Assembly: GCA_900660155.1 (NCBI GenBank)
Contig: CABFPE010000016.1
Coordinates: 1,880,519 to 1,944,518 of the forward strand
Reading direction: 5' to 3'
Source: Hofstenia miamia
Lineage: Eukaryota; Xenacoelomorpha; Acoela; Hofsteniidae
Length of the DNA: 64,000 nt
The translations under genes and the position numbers were made by a program. This document shows, piece after piece, positions 48,601 to 60,651 of this stretch; position 1 is the stretch's first letter; every line of letters starts with the position of its first letter. The notes beneath the pieces were generated by a model that did no database searches, was not told the DNA's origin, and worked only from the letters and a program-made list of their open reading frames with translations.

Positions 48601-51079
48601 TTTTTTTATGCTCCTCGGGAATGAGAAAGGGGATTTCTACTCTATCTAACTTGGATTGAAATATTGTATTAAAATAAAACTTTGCAAAATATTTTTTCAT
48701 GTCAGCACTAATAATTTAGAATTTTCAGAAATTTGATGCTATCATTGTTTATGATGACGTCATCAGAATTAAGAAATTGGTTTTTTTTAAGTATATTAAA
48801 TATTGATTTTAAGATAGAAATGATGGAAGTCCTTAAAATTCATTCTTGATATTTTACATACTATTTGTCACACTAACAATAATCAGTTTTTGCAGAAATT
48901 GGAGAACTATACTTCTTTTTTAAAGAGCAATACTATACATGAAGAGAGTATATATTAAAAAAATTTATTATGGGATTATGATTATCAATAAAAGTTAGGA
49001 ATAGCCACTAAGTCTCATTAGAAAAGCTCAACATCTTTTTCAGTAATTGAAAAATTTTACACCCCACACATATTATAGAGTGTATATAGAAAAAAAAAAT
49101 TTTCTCTCTGTAAATAAAACATAAGAGCGCAAAAAAATATTGGGAGAGAAAAAAATACACAAGAAGTGTGTTCGCACTCGAAGACATATATGTATAAAAA
49201 AGAGAGAGCGCCACACATGTACAAGGTGAAAACGAATTTTTTATGACTCCATGTTATCTATTGCTAGGAGTAATTCTCAGAAATTCTAATTATATTTATA
49301 AAATGATAAAACTTTTCAAGTTATACAGAGTCAGAACTTGATGTATTTCCCTGAATGGGTTTATGGAGAACACCAGAAATTTTGTTGATAAAAACTAAAT
49401 CTTTACTTTTGTTCATTGTTTTGAAATTGTAGAATTTGATAAGTAAAATGCCGATCAAGTTAAGCATTGATTCATTAAAAGAACGTTCGTTAAGTCTGCT
49501 GAACGATTTATGATTAAATATGTCATTAATCATGTTCAAGATGCTGGATTTTATCAATAACAAGAGCATAGAATAACATAGTAGCATTTTCATTTGTTCT
49601 ACATTAGGTTTCCGAATACTGAAAGGTTTGAAAGATGAACAATGTAGGATTTTTATTTATTATCAGAAATTCAATTTGTTATGAAATTTCACCACACAAA
49701 TGGATTTCCAATTATAATTCAAACTGATCAGACAAAGCGCAACAAAGTTTTGGAAATTAGAGATTTAATTTATTCAATAATTGTGACACTGTTACAAAGA
49801 GAACAGTTAACCCTGTAAAACGCAAAACCTAGTTGACCCAATTATTAATTATTGTTCGGCTACATCGGAAGTAGGCAAATGAATGCATTGCAAGCATAAT
49901 ACGTGTCTATTGATTGGTTGTTTATAATCATAAACCGGATTTGAGTGAATCTTTTTGATGCTTCCATTACCAAGCGAATACATTTTCATTGTTTAGTTTT
50001 TTACAAAAACCGACTCTGTGCTTGATCCCGAGACAAATTTTTCACCCTTTTCACACGGTTAGAAAACTGACCCAGCTGTCGGTCGAACACAACAATTGTT
50101 GATGTCTGAAATAGTTGGAGAAAACTTGTAAAATACTATGGCATAACATATAATTTGAGTATTTTGAAATTTTGTGGTTTTCAAACTTCTTAACAAAATG
50201 TACGTGCATACCTCTTTACAAAGAATTTGTGGATCCAACTTTGTTTTTGAAATCGATCTTTGCTTAGAGTCATCTTTATTTACTCCTAGTTTGCCTAATC
50301 AAGACAATAAAGAACATAAAAACAGTGAATAGGTTATTTAGATTTCTGTTTTGTAATGTATTTATTCAATATTGTCTATAGCATATTATATACGAGCAAA
50401 CAGATTGAAAGTGGCAATTTGCAGTTCTTCTAATTCGAAAATAAAATAGTTGAAATGTAAAATAGAGTTCGACTAAGTGCTGTTGTTAGACGAAATTGCA
50501 CTTGAAAAATTGTACTTAGACAATTCTACTGCATATGAAAAACTAATTTAATGCAATCCTGCAAGCTGCATAGCAAAATTGCATTAATGTATATACAATT
50601 CATATAATTATTAGAGACCAAAATTCTGCCTTTTTCTGCTGATATATGCTGTGTTATTAAGTATTTGTTCTATGAATATTTTGTTGTACTATTTTTACAA
50701 CATACATTAATCGAAGTGTTGATTTTTACCCAAAAATGTCATCAGTTTTTTCTGCCCAATGCGTTATTCAGCCAAATTTTTCTATTTGGAGACGCAATGC
50801 AAAAATACTGAATGAATCAATACACGAATAAATCTCAGATGTGGGCTTTGAGGTCTGCAAAAAAATAATAAAGTACCGTGATTAACAGTTTATGAAGATG
50901 AAGTAATTTGGGCATGGCTGTACTCTAGAAGGAGCTTGGGGTCGCAGCCCATTTTGCTAAATTCGATTAGAGATTCACTTTACTTGCTCAGGCTATATTA
51001 CTGTTGTGGTTGCTCAAGATATAATATAAGAATACTGCACTCAAATATCTCAACACTGGTATCGCCCACGTATTAATTA
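45641..51079. other. AT-rich DNA with no gene beyond the small frame at 46.3-46.5 kb
   Basis: Minus-strand frames at 49008-49214 and 49321-49593 were examined; neither has a recognised domain or splice context. No transposon ends were seen. Confidence 0.5.
46290..46469 (-). CDS. unidentified 59-codon open frame with coding-like composition
   Basis: Minus-strand MFTCVMSILQVDRQKHILSQ, then YEKFGNELRKVIAMILSALK, ending NDRVWILFEEES and TAA. The mix of charged helix-forming residues is unlike the Ile/Phe/Tyr/Asn bias of random frames here. It could be an exon or transposon remnant; no splice donor fits well at the end. The plus-strand 90-codon frame over the same DNA is then the shadow. Confidence 0.2.
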   Translation of the reverse strand: MFTCVMSILQVDRQKHILSQYEKFGNELRKVIAMILSALKTNEIAVKNDRVWILFEEES

Positions 51080-51096
51080 ATTATTATTATTATTAC

Positions 51097-51131
<35 letters not shown>
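51080..51131. repeat. (ATT)n microsatellite
   Basis: About 16 ATT units with one ACT change, directly before the LINE pieces. Confidence 0.9.
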
Positions 51132-51133
<2 letters not shown>

Positions 51134-51229
51134 TTTACTAAGAACAAAAGTGGAAATTCTTAAAAGGCTTCACTAGAAAGTCGAATGGGCTCAATAGTGA
51201 TAGTTCAGAAATATATATTAATAAAAAAT

Positions 51230-51765
51230 TTACCGATAAAAAAATACAAAGTCATTTAAATCAGAAATTTAAGAAACTTGAATTTTCTTAATATTTCTCT
51301 ATCAGAAATTAGTCGACCAAATTGTAGGGCAACGTTTCAATTTAGGCTATCTACCTTAGGAGAACTAGAAACTATTTGGCAAAATTTATACGTTAATAAA
51401 TCTTCAGGTTCCAATCATTTACCTTTCTTTATTATAAAGAATTTTTTCACCTATCCCTTGCATTTAATCAATATATAATTGAAAACGAATTTCCAAAGAT
51501 AATGAAAAAGTCTGATATAATATAACACTTTTGTATAAAAAGTGAGATCCCTCATTGCGAAAAATTATAGGCCAATCTCAATAACGCACCCTTTTAGTAA
51601 AATCTTCAAATCAACCATTTATCTGAAAATAATTTATCATCGAAACAATATGTTTTCCGCATTAAACATAGTGTAAGTGATGCAATTATTTCAATTACTG
51701 AAGAAATAGCCTCCAATAAATACCTACCTTTTCTTCAAGAGGGATTGATATGAAAAGAGTAGAAA
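51230..51765 (+). pseudogene. LINE reverse transcriptase fragment, N-terminal part
   Basis: Plus-strand frames read ATFQFRLSTLGELETIWQNL, NKSSGSNHLPFFIIKNFF, then AKNYRPISITHPFSKIFKS, and KHSVSDAIISITEEIASNKY. These are early reverse transcriptase motifs of a CR1/Jockey-like LINE (NKSSGxDxIP..., NYRPISILP, and DAIISITEEIA before motif A). Frameshifts break it, and homology stops at about 51765 where piggyBac-like coding begins. Confidence 0.7.
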
Positions 51766-51779
51766 ACATTTTTGTGTCA

Positions 51780-52087
51780 ACTATCTTTGCAACTTTCAAT
51801 CCCATTTGCCAAAAAGCGTCATCCGAGAAATCGAGGCTTACAACGACGTATTATCACCACAGCACAACAATTTGCTTTTGTTCTTGATAATGTTCAACCC
51901 TCTCCTCCAAAGCAAAAGGTTGGTCGCTGCCACATCTGCTCAGTTTCAGCCCATAGCTGCTGGGACAACTGCAGCATACAATTCATTTGTCCCTGACACA
52001 AGAATGCTGGCAAGAAGACCGTGTGCCATGTTTGTTTCAATTTAAAGAATTTGTTGTTTATGCAATATGTTTTGTATTTTCACTCAA
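51780..52087 (+). pseudogene. piggyBac-like transposase C-terminal zinc-finger fragment
   Basis: One plus-strand frame gives RNRGLQRRIITTAQQFAF, PKQKVGRCHICSVSAHSCWD, NCSIQFICP, one TGA stop at 51994-51996, then HKNAGKKTVCHVCFNLK. The Cys/His spacing (CxxC, CxxC, CPxH, CxxC) and the preceding basic linker look like the C-terminal cysteine-rich domain of piggyBac-type transposases. The DDD catalytic core is absent. No TTAA-bounded ends were found. It lies between two LINE pieces and probably inserted into them, or is a passenger of the same rearrangement. Confidence 0.5.
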
Positions 52088-52389
52088 GTTTCTAATTTGA
52101 GATTTTATGTGTAGCTATTCCCATTTCTGCATGTATTTAATAACAAATTGCAAATGCAAATTTTATATGCAAATTAACATTACAAAGTAACATGTCTATT
52201 GATATTTAGAAGATTAGCAAAAATGTTTGATTCGATGTTTACCACTAATATGAAGTTACATTTTGTAGCAAGTTTGTCAAATACATGTAAAAACATGCAT
52301 ATTGGAAACATTTTGTTATCGGTATTTTCCACATAATATATTTAAACAAGCACATTACACATCATAGTATAATTTTGTCTCAATCCTCA

Positions 52390-53280
52390 CCAGAGTTTTC
52401 AATAAAATTTAAAAGACTTTTTGTTACAATTTATAACACATTGGCTTTCACGTTAAATATAGTACAAATGATACAATGATTTCAATTACTGAAAAATAGC
52501 CTCCAATAAATCTTAAAATATATCCAGTTGTACAGCTCTTTTAGAGTTAAGCAAAGCCTCTACTGAATTTTGAAATTTTGGGGATTAAAATTAAAAATTA
52601 GGGATTTCAATAAAATTCAAATAAGTGACTAATGAGTTTTTTATAAAACAGAAAGCAACGTGTATAAATGAAACATATGAAACCAGAATATATTTAAACC
52701 GATCGAGGTTTCCTCAAGGCACAGTACTAGGGCAAATTTTATTTCTAATATACATGTATGTAAATGACATTATTGAACATGTAAATCATAGTGAAATATA
52801 TGAATTTACAAAATGATATTGAAAATCTTCATATCCCATTAATTAAAAATCAATATTGAAAAAACGCAATTCATTATACCCAATTCTGTAAAGTAAATAA
52901 CAAACAAGATCGAATTAGCTGTTAACAGCGTTCAGAAAAAACAAAGTCAGTATGTTACATAGTCATGCGTTGATATTGACAAAATTTTGAAATTTGATCA
53001 TTTTCTCGTAAAAAGATAAAAAAAGATTCTGGCTTTGATACTTATACCACCTCACAAACGTAGAGCCAGATTACCACGTTTTAGCTATTGCATGCATTTT
53101 GCTTTTTCCACTTACATTATTGTTCATTTATATTTATTAATTTTAATACAAAAGCCGCTATTTACTGCAAAAACTTTTAATTGGTCATTAAATCATAAAA
53201 TTTTGAATGTAAACAAGGTCATGTCACTGAATGCAAACGAAATGATAATATATTGTCCCGTTATATCAGGTCAATTCCAT
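52390..53280 (+). pseudogene. LINE reverse transcriptase fragment, middle and C-terminal part
   Basis: Starts with a second copy of the NDTMISITE region (52460-52515, homologous to 51668-51730). It goes on with KQKATCINETYETRIYLN, PQGTVLGQILFLIYMYVNDI (motif B, normally GVPQGTVLGPILFLLYVNDI) at 52640-52780, NKIELAVNSVQKKQSQYV, and VDIDKILKFDHFLV (thumb). The motif A segment with the first catalytic Asp is not readable and the YADD region is lost after IYEFTK. It is broken by several frameshifts. The repeated N-terminal motif shows that this and 51230-51765 are either two copies or one copy with an internal duplication. Confidence 0.7.
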
Positions 53281-53803
53281 TCTACTTCAATTTTATTTAA
53301 TTATAAATATGGCCGAGAATCAATGTCTTTTTTTGCATAAATTTATTTCTTCCTATCTTCGTTGTCCTCGAGCAGTCTCTTGTATTTAGAACAATTTAAA
53401 AAATGAGTTTAGAATAGAAAAAAATTAAAAACATTTAGAAAAACAATTATAAATTCTCTTTTACATCGACAAAACATAATTGGAAATACAATCGTGCTGA
53501 ACCCGAAATGAACATGGGCAGGGGCCGCGCTTGGCCAGTGTTTGGGCAGAAGAAATGGAAAAAATTGACCAAAAAATGGGACGAATTTTAAAAAAACTGA
53601 CTATTTCGTAACAGTGCACGCTAATACATTGAATTTTATCTAAGTTATAATTATGAAGTAGAAAAATAAAATTACATTTTGGAGATTTTACATTAGTATC
53701 ATATACTTTTCTAAATTTCAAATAGAATCTTCAATTTCAGTGTTTAGATATTATTAGAAGTATCTCTATCAGGATACCAAATTTTAGAGGAATTAAAAAA
53801 TTC

Positions 53804-53938
53804 TTTATTATTATTATCATCATCATCATCATCATTGTCATCATCAGTGTCACTATCAGCGTCATCATCATAATAATAATAATCATCATCACATCGCATT
53901 CATCATCATCATCATCATCATCGTGGTCATCGTCGTTA
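53804..53938. repeat. compound (ATT)n/(ATC)n microsatellite
   Basis: TTA then CAT/ATC units with scattered changes over about 135 bases. Confidence 0.9.
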
Positions 53939-54537
53939 TAGAATTACTGTTAGGTTTTTATCTATTAAGCATGTTTTAGCTTAGGATAATCAACTTGCTG
54001 TCTTTTTATTACTAAAGGGCTTTCAAAATCGAGTTATTTCCATACACACGTATTTCTACCATTATGTATTTTTCAAAATTTACTAATGATATAGTTTCTT
54101 CACATAAATAGTTGAACTGTTGTACGATGTAGTGTTTTATTAGTCCCTACTATCATGCTAAAAATTATAGGGTTCTGATTAGTTTTGATGGAGTAAGGGC
54201 AAAAAAATTCACAATAAATGGAAAAATTGGCTGCTGCTACTGTGCGAATTCTGTATAAATTCCCTTTCAGTTCTCCAAAAAACCAAATTCCATAGTACGA
54301 AATGTTAAGTATTTGTATATATACATAAAGTCTCCTTCATTAAAAAATATAATTACTCCAACTTCTTGGGGATTTTACTAATTTTAGAAGGAAATCATTC
54401 TCTTTTGTCTTTTGTTTCTTTCAATTATCATTAACTATAACTTCTATTTAGTTTTCCTATTATATCTATGATAATGTTGAGCTCCTCTATGTACGCATGT
54501 GAACAGCGAGACTAATTTTATGACGTACTTGAAATAA

Positions 54538-54806
54538 TTAACCCAGCAAATCAATTACATTTTTAAGATTACCAATTATACGCAAATTGAATCGAATTTT
54601 ATCATCCGAGAAAATTGCTCTTCCTCGAACGATACATTTTTCAGTAGATGATGTTTTAAGTGACTTTGATTTCGGCTTTCGAGTTGGAGTTCTTGACTTC
54701 ATATCAGATCTCTTAGAGGACTTTTTGCGTGGACTATGATTTCTCGATTTCGATTTCGTCGAATTTGATTTTGCTTCGATTTAGAAGGATTTGTTTTAGT
54801 TGGCAT
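54538..54806 (-). pseudogene. small Ser/Lys/Arg-rich coding remnant, unidentified
   Basis: Eighty open codons on the minus strand (54780-54538) with a strongly basic Ser/Lys/Arg-rich start (SKSRNHSPRKKSSKRS, SRTPTRKPKSKSLK) followed by an ordered part, CIVRGRAIFSDDKIRFNLRI, ending NVIDLLG and TAA. Upstream in another frame is MPTKTNPSKSK from an ATG at 54806, so a single frameshift would separate the start from the body. SPRK and TPTRK repeats are typical of chromatin-binding tails (H1-like, lamin B receptor-like, sperm basic proteins), but I cannot assign a family. It may be an exon, a gene with a sequencing error, or a processed pseudogene. Confidence 0.35.
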
Positions 54807-56193
54807 GTTTTTAACTTAGTTTTGCATTTTACCACAAAATTACAAATAAAGTAACTATATAGTTAAAATCTAAACATGCAAAACACTACTTTCACAGCAA
54901 TAGAACAGTTTCAAATCCATAAAAATCTAGTTTTATATGTAGAAAATATTTATTATCTATATTCTAATTCCCATGGCATTTATGATTTAATAAACTGTTG
55001 TATTGACATAGTTCGTCAGCGCACAGAGGCCATAATAATTTGAATTTCAAATATTTTTAGACTAGTTTTTGAATAGCAATTATTGTAAATAAAAAATGTT
55101 GAAATTAGAAGATTTACCGAAATTTTTTTGAAAGTCTGATAATTTTTTCAAAAAATATTTTAACCTCATAGTAACATATTAATGTTTCAGTGAATCCTTT
55201 TTAAAATTGTTATTTAAATCCTACTAAGCACCGGACATTTAATGATTGATTGACTTTCCACATTTCAAAGACAAAACTACTTTTACAAAAAGGAGAAAGG
55301 CCAGTTAATTTTAAATACATAGGAAATTCTGAGTTAAAAATATAAACTACTTAAGAGTAATTGTATCATAACATATTAAAGATATGTAGAGAAAATTGCA
55401 TGGTAATCTTAAAAGTCTAAGAAAAATGCTCTATTTTCTGCAAAGTTGCATATGGAAATGTAAATTTCGATTCCGTTCCATTTATGGAAGTGAAAATGGA
55501 ACGGAAATGGGAATTTTTTTATTGAGTAGAAATTTAATGGATATGTTTGGAAATGTATTTCAAAAAATTTAAAAACAGTAATAAAAATACATTAAAATAA
55601 CTAAAAATACTCTGAATCATACAAAACAGCGAATTCAACGACAATATTTGTTTAAAATCAAATTGCATTGGATAAATAATGACATCAATACACTGGCAAA
55701 ACTAAGCCAAATCTAGCTTCAATCGTAAATATGTAAACTGTGGGCAATGTTTGCAGATATTTTAAAGACTGGACCCGTTTGTGACGTCTAACATTATTTT
55801 CAAATTCCAGTTCCAACCCTCTGCTGGATTATATAATTTATTTAATATTTAATGACACTGCCATGAATAGAATTATTTTTAGAAATTATGCGATGCATGT
55901 AAGTTTACTGCATGAATGTTTTCATCTATCATCTCCATGCACATATGAATTTAAATTTTTTTCTAGCTCGATTTTGACCAGAACTGGAATTGAAATAACT
56001 ACCAAATAAAAAATTGAAAAGGCCTTGGCTGAGACAAGGATTAAAGGCATTACAAAATTCTATTGTATGTATACCTTAGCAGTTTCAAATAAGCCAATTA
56101 TTGCACATATATGACCTGAAAAATAATTTCTGTTCAGAATATATTTGGTTTGACAATCCACTCGAAGAATTCTACAAGACCACTCAATCTCGT

Positions 56194-56345
56194 AGGATTT
56201 ACTGGTCAGTCCCATGCGACTGGGACTAAATATTTCAGTAGACTGGGATTAATATAAAACTGGGGTAAAAAATGAATAACCTGGAACCTCGGAATTCACG
56301 ATGTTACTCATAATTTTTCCAGTTTTGATCAAAATTGAAGTCATG
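56194..56345 (+). repeat. dispersed GGGACT-rich repeat, copy 1
   Basis: Shares GACTTACTGGTC-like sequence, GGGACTAAATATTTCAGT, and further on a matching stretch around ATTACTCATAATTTTTCC with 60836-60995. The words GGGACT/GGGATT are iterated. Likely a non-autonomous transposon end; its limits are not resolved. Confidence 0.5.
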
Positions 56346-57818
56346 CTGTTAGACCAATAGGAACTATTGGAGTAGAAAACTTCATGGGATCGGGATGGAT
56401 AAAAATCCAATTGGACTAAATAGGACTGCTGATATACAGTACAATTAACAAAGTCACAATAACTGAAAAGGTGAACGTACTAACTCTAAACATTTTCAAA
56501 ATATTTGACTTTTCTATTCATCAAGAATTATATTAAAAATTTTGAATTTGGAGTAATTTATTCCTCTACATATTTATTTTATTTTTAAGTGTGGAATGCA
56601 GTGTATTAAAGTGAATAGAGGTTTTTTGCAACTACAACATTTGCAGGCTATTAAATTTCACAAGAACTATTAAGAGTCTCTTTAACATTAAAAAATTTTT
56701 AAAATTCCTACAAAAGCGATTAATATAAATTATTCGTGTTAAAATGCAAATTCAGTAATTGTTACAATATTTGTAATTCATTTTATGTTTTTTTTACAAT
56801 TATTTAAAGTTTTTTAACAGAAATAAGTGAGGGAATCATAAATCGATGATTTTTCCTTGAGCATAATTTGCGCAAAAGATATGTCATGATCATTATGAAT
56901 TTATTTTAAGGACGTTTTATGCATTTCCATTACTACAATCAATATATTTAAAAGAATTAAATAAATTTACTTTTGTTTATTTGAATTTAACAATACTTAA
57001 ATTTTCATTAGAAACTTCTAAAAACTCTTGATTTTGTTAACAACAAATACTTCAGAACTGTACTCAAGCTGTAGTTGATTTTTGATAAAAGTAGAAAATT
57101 GTGCAGATGCAATATGACCAAATTTCATCCTACCTTTATGCTGGTGGTGTCCATTTTGCAGTTCTGTTATTTACTTCTTAGTGAATAGCGGGATAGGGCA
57201 AGCAGTCCATTCGTGTTCAGTCTATTCTCCAGAATTTTGTGAACCTAGCATGGAAGATTAACTGGACCAAGGCTGGCATGGCAGCGTAAAATTGAAAACA
57301 AAAAGCGCTATGCCCAAAAGACGGAAAATACCGCAGAATAGAGGGAGATGTCCATTTTCATTTAAATTTTAAATACCATCTCGTCTTGAGCCCCTGTAAA
57401 TTTACTAAGAACTCTAACTTTACTCATGGCGGTCCATCAATATAAAAAAAATAATTTAGGTTAGTTGTTTTAACTATTAGCCTTCGACAACCTTATTATA
57501 TGAGCAGTAGGCATAGTAAATAATCTGTGGTTGCTTTACTTTATTATTAACGTAAATTACAAATATATTGTTTTTACTTTGGCCTTATCCAAGTGATTAC
57601 TTACTTTTGCCTTGATTTATATCCTACATTCCATGCATTCTATGTTTTTCACAAACATTTTACATTTTTTCATTATTAAATTGGCTACATCCAATGCCTA
57701 CTCAACTTACCATACAAAATGTACTATACCTTACTGATAAGTCAATTTTAGTAGTTCCACTTAAATAATTAGTTCTAGTAAGCCTATGACTTAATGGTCT
57801 ATCAAAATCCTACTCGTA

Positions 57819-58226
57819 ATGCAACATAATGCAATTAAGGGAAGATTCAAACTAAGTCATAATAAAAATTGGAGCGTGGCACACGAAAGCAAAAAAGCAC
57901 TGCAATTTACCTCGTTGATAGTTACATCATTTGCACATTGGCAGCCAAAAATTTTTCCAAACATGTCTACCCGTATGTGGCTACTTTTATGTGGGCAGCC
58001 TCTCACGTGAGTGATTAGTATTTGCGCTGCGGCTGCTCATTACGTATCTCAGAACTTTGAAAGACTATCGAATTTGGTTCTTACTTGTGATCTTTCCGAA
58101 CACCCCGATGAATGTTACAGAAGCTATACAAATATTTATCAAGTGAAATCTGCAAATATTTACAAAACAATATATTTTGGTGAGTTAATTTCTCAAGTAC
58201 ATCATAGGTATAAGAAAGTGACATGA
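57819..58226 (+). other. less AT-rich patch with two short unidentified frames
   Basis: Two adjacent plus-strand frames, the second starting right after the stop of the first. The second includes ICAAAAHYVSQNFERLSNLV and CDLSEHPDECYRSY, which look more protein-like than the surroundings. A GTGAGT donor-like site lies at about 58006. No family is recognised and the link between the two frames is unproven. Confidence 0.15.
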
Positions 58227-59050
58227 ATATTCCCTTTGTACCATTCACTGGTGTATACACTATACATACATCTTTCAAAATGTTGATATCATGAAATCTT
58301 TATGAAACTATATTATTCTTGCGATTTTGTTCTTTCAGTTTTGCTGAACATTCTACTAATCACTAATCACTTTTCAATTAGCGCATATTATTCAATAAAA
58401 TCCTGGTCAAATGGCAATTTTTAGCTATTCAATATATTAATTTTGCATAATAGACCAAATTTTTCGTAGAAAAGCTAAATACCTATTCCTACCTAGAATT
58501 TAAATCCAGGAAAACGCCTTGGAAGACTGAAATGTCAACGAAAATTGCAGCCGTGATAATCTCGGAAATTTGGGATTCGTTAAGGAGAACGGTGAAGCTC
58601 TATCATTGAAACTTGTGAAGAGATTGTTCTAACCAAGAGCATGAACCAGAATGACTAGGTAAAGACGATACGTAAAATATATTTTCAAATTAACCCATAG
58701 AGATTCATTTGCAATTCCTCAACTAATAACTTATAGAAACTTGAGAACATTTGGCATCCACAATTTGTTCATTTTTCAAGACTTGCTTTCAAATACAAGA
58801 GTAACTATATATTCGTAAATGTTTACAAAGTTTAGTTGGCATTCTGCATTATAAAGGTATTTGAATAATATATACTAAAAATTTAACTAAAAGCATTGTA
58901 CAAAGAATTTTCTCGACCTGGAAATTTATCTTGCATTTTGGCCGAATGCTGATTTAATTGGAACTTTAGGAAAAATTGCAATGTCTGTCAAATTGCTTCC
59001 ATATAATGTATCCACTTCCTTAAAAACTCTTCCTTTAGGGTATTCTCAAC

Positions 59051-59191
59051 GGAAACATTAATGATGCATTTCCTAATATGTGGGTTGGATTGCATTTGTT
59101 CTTGATTGTTTTAATGGTAAACTCAATTTCTTCAGGTTCTTTGATTAATTCTCACTTGAGATCAACCATGAATAATGTGCCTTTAAAGTAG
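59051..59191 (+). pseudogene. hAT transposase C-terminal scrap
   Basis: One frame reads GNINDAFPNMWVGLHLFLIV, then SLINSHLRSTMNNVPLK and a TAG. It resembles the end of the hAT-type dimerisation region FPNMWIALRILLTIPV...SFSKLKLIKxYLRSTM found in hAT elements and ZMYM-like relatives. The central AERSFSK motif is not kept (NSISSGS). No ends or target duplication were found. The element is a different hAT subgroup from that at 29.1 kb. Confidence 0.4.
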
Positions 59192-60295
59192 TTGCTTTTT
59201 CTACAGAGAATGAGCTAGCACATTCATCGACTACTACTAGTTATTTAGCAAATTCTTATGCAAAAGTTGGTATTAAAAAACACTTTACTGTTATTGTTCA
59301 TCTTTGATATTCCAAAAGCCTATGGCATTTGACAAGTTATTTTGGCAAGTAGGAATCCCTCATTATAATGAGATGATATAAAGAATTTAAAGGCTTTGAA
59401 GGGTCATATTCAGGTATTCAAAACTGCAATAAACATTACTAGAAAGGATTATAGAAAATTTTAACTCTAAAGCACTTTTCCAAGTTTGTATAATTTCAAT
59501 TTGCAACAATTGCTTGGCATAGCCAATAAAAATTGTATGTTATAAGAAGATATCTATAATATATTTATAATTCAAGCGAGCAATTATCCCTAACTGCGTC
59601 TCAAGTACTGAATTTTACACACAAAATCATATGCACTTTGAATTTTTAAAAAATATTTTCAGCTTTGTTATTATCTTTGAGCATTTTGATGTATTTTTGA
59701 ATACTCAGTTTTAGTTTAGCTTAAGATCGGACATACCATTTTGCAGTTTTTTGTTTGAAATTGCTGTTTTGCTTCAGTAAAAAGTTATGTAGTCCATACC
59801 AAGTACAGATTGGGAAGATCCCGACTGGGGTGAGAAGTAGACCTGTTTGATGTTATGTGCAGGTTGGTTCAGTAAAGTTCTGACATTTCTTGTCATGTTG
59901 AATTTGTTATTTTTGCTTAAACTTGAAGAATTCAAAATTCACAAACATTTTTTGGATATGACTTGATGACCTATTCCATTTACTATACTTAAGCATACTT
60001 GTAATTCTTGTAAATTCCGTTCGAATGACATAATTTTCTGTGAGAAATTACATTAATAAACAATTTTATGTTTACTTTAATGTTAACAATAAATAAATTT
60101 TTCAAATTTGAACCGAATACCATTATGCGCTCCGTGGCAAATACATTTCTTAGTATACTCCATCAACTATTAATAAACTTTAGGTTATTAAGTATCACAA
60201 ACAATTTTTAGTTATATTAAAAAAATAGCTACACCAATAAAAGCCCATTTTTGAAATTATGAAAAATTTAATAAGAGTATGCTGTATTAAAAGCA

Positions 60296-60301
60296 TTTAT
60301 T
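60296..60301 (-). terminator. Poxn: candidate poly(A) signal of Poxn
   Basis: AATAAA on the minus strand about 150 bases after the Poxn stop codon. No AATAAA or ATTAAA lies between it and the stop. In AT-rich DNA the hexamer is common by chance, so position is the main support. Confidence 0.45.
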
Positions 60302-60448
60302 TTGTAATAACAGATAATGTATTACTGAGAAACGATATCTAACGAATAAAATATTGTCTACTTGTCAAGTTGAAAATAATGTGATATTGAAGGAATCAAA
60401 TAACATATATTTAAATTATAAATTTAACAAAAGAAAATAAGTATTGAG

Positions 60449-60651
60449 TCAATTGCATGGCATCATGTTCCATGGATCATAGGGATTTGTAGTGCCTCCA
60501 TATATCGGCTGACTTGGATTATTTGGCAGGGGATAGAACTGAGTACATGGGCTGTGCATTGAAGAAAGAAAAAGAGGATTGGATGGTTTGTTTGAATCAT
60601 TCACCGCTGAGAATGGCTCTTTGAAGCTTTCGTATACAGATTCATTTGATG
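60449..60651 (-). CDS. Poxn: Pox neuro exon 3: C-terminus and stop codon
   Basis: 203 bases found by extending exon 2. The acceptor is CTTCCAATTTAG, with AG at 60653-60652. The exon keeps the frame left by exon 2 (G + CA = Ala), then gives 66 residues and TGA: SNESVYESF at the start, a Pro/Ser/Asn-rich middle, and NPYDPWNMMPCN at the end. The intron between exons 2 and 3 is 584 bases. With exons 1 and 2 the protein would be 349 residues, somewhat shorter than the fly protein as I recall it. I do not recognise a named domain here. Support comes from the matching phase, the open frame, the acceptor, Pax-like Pro/Ser/Tyr-rich composition, and the poly(A) signal downstream. Confidence 0.75.
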
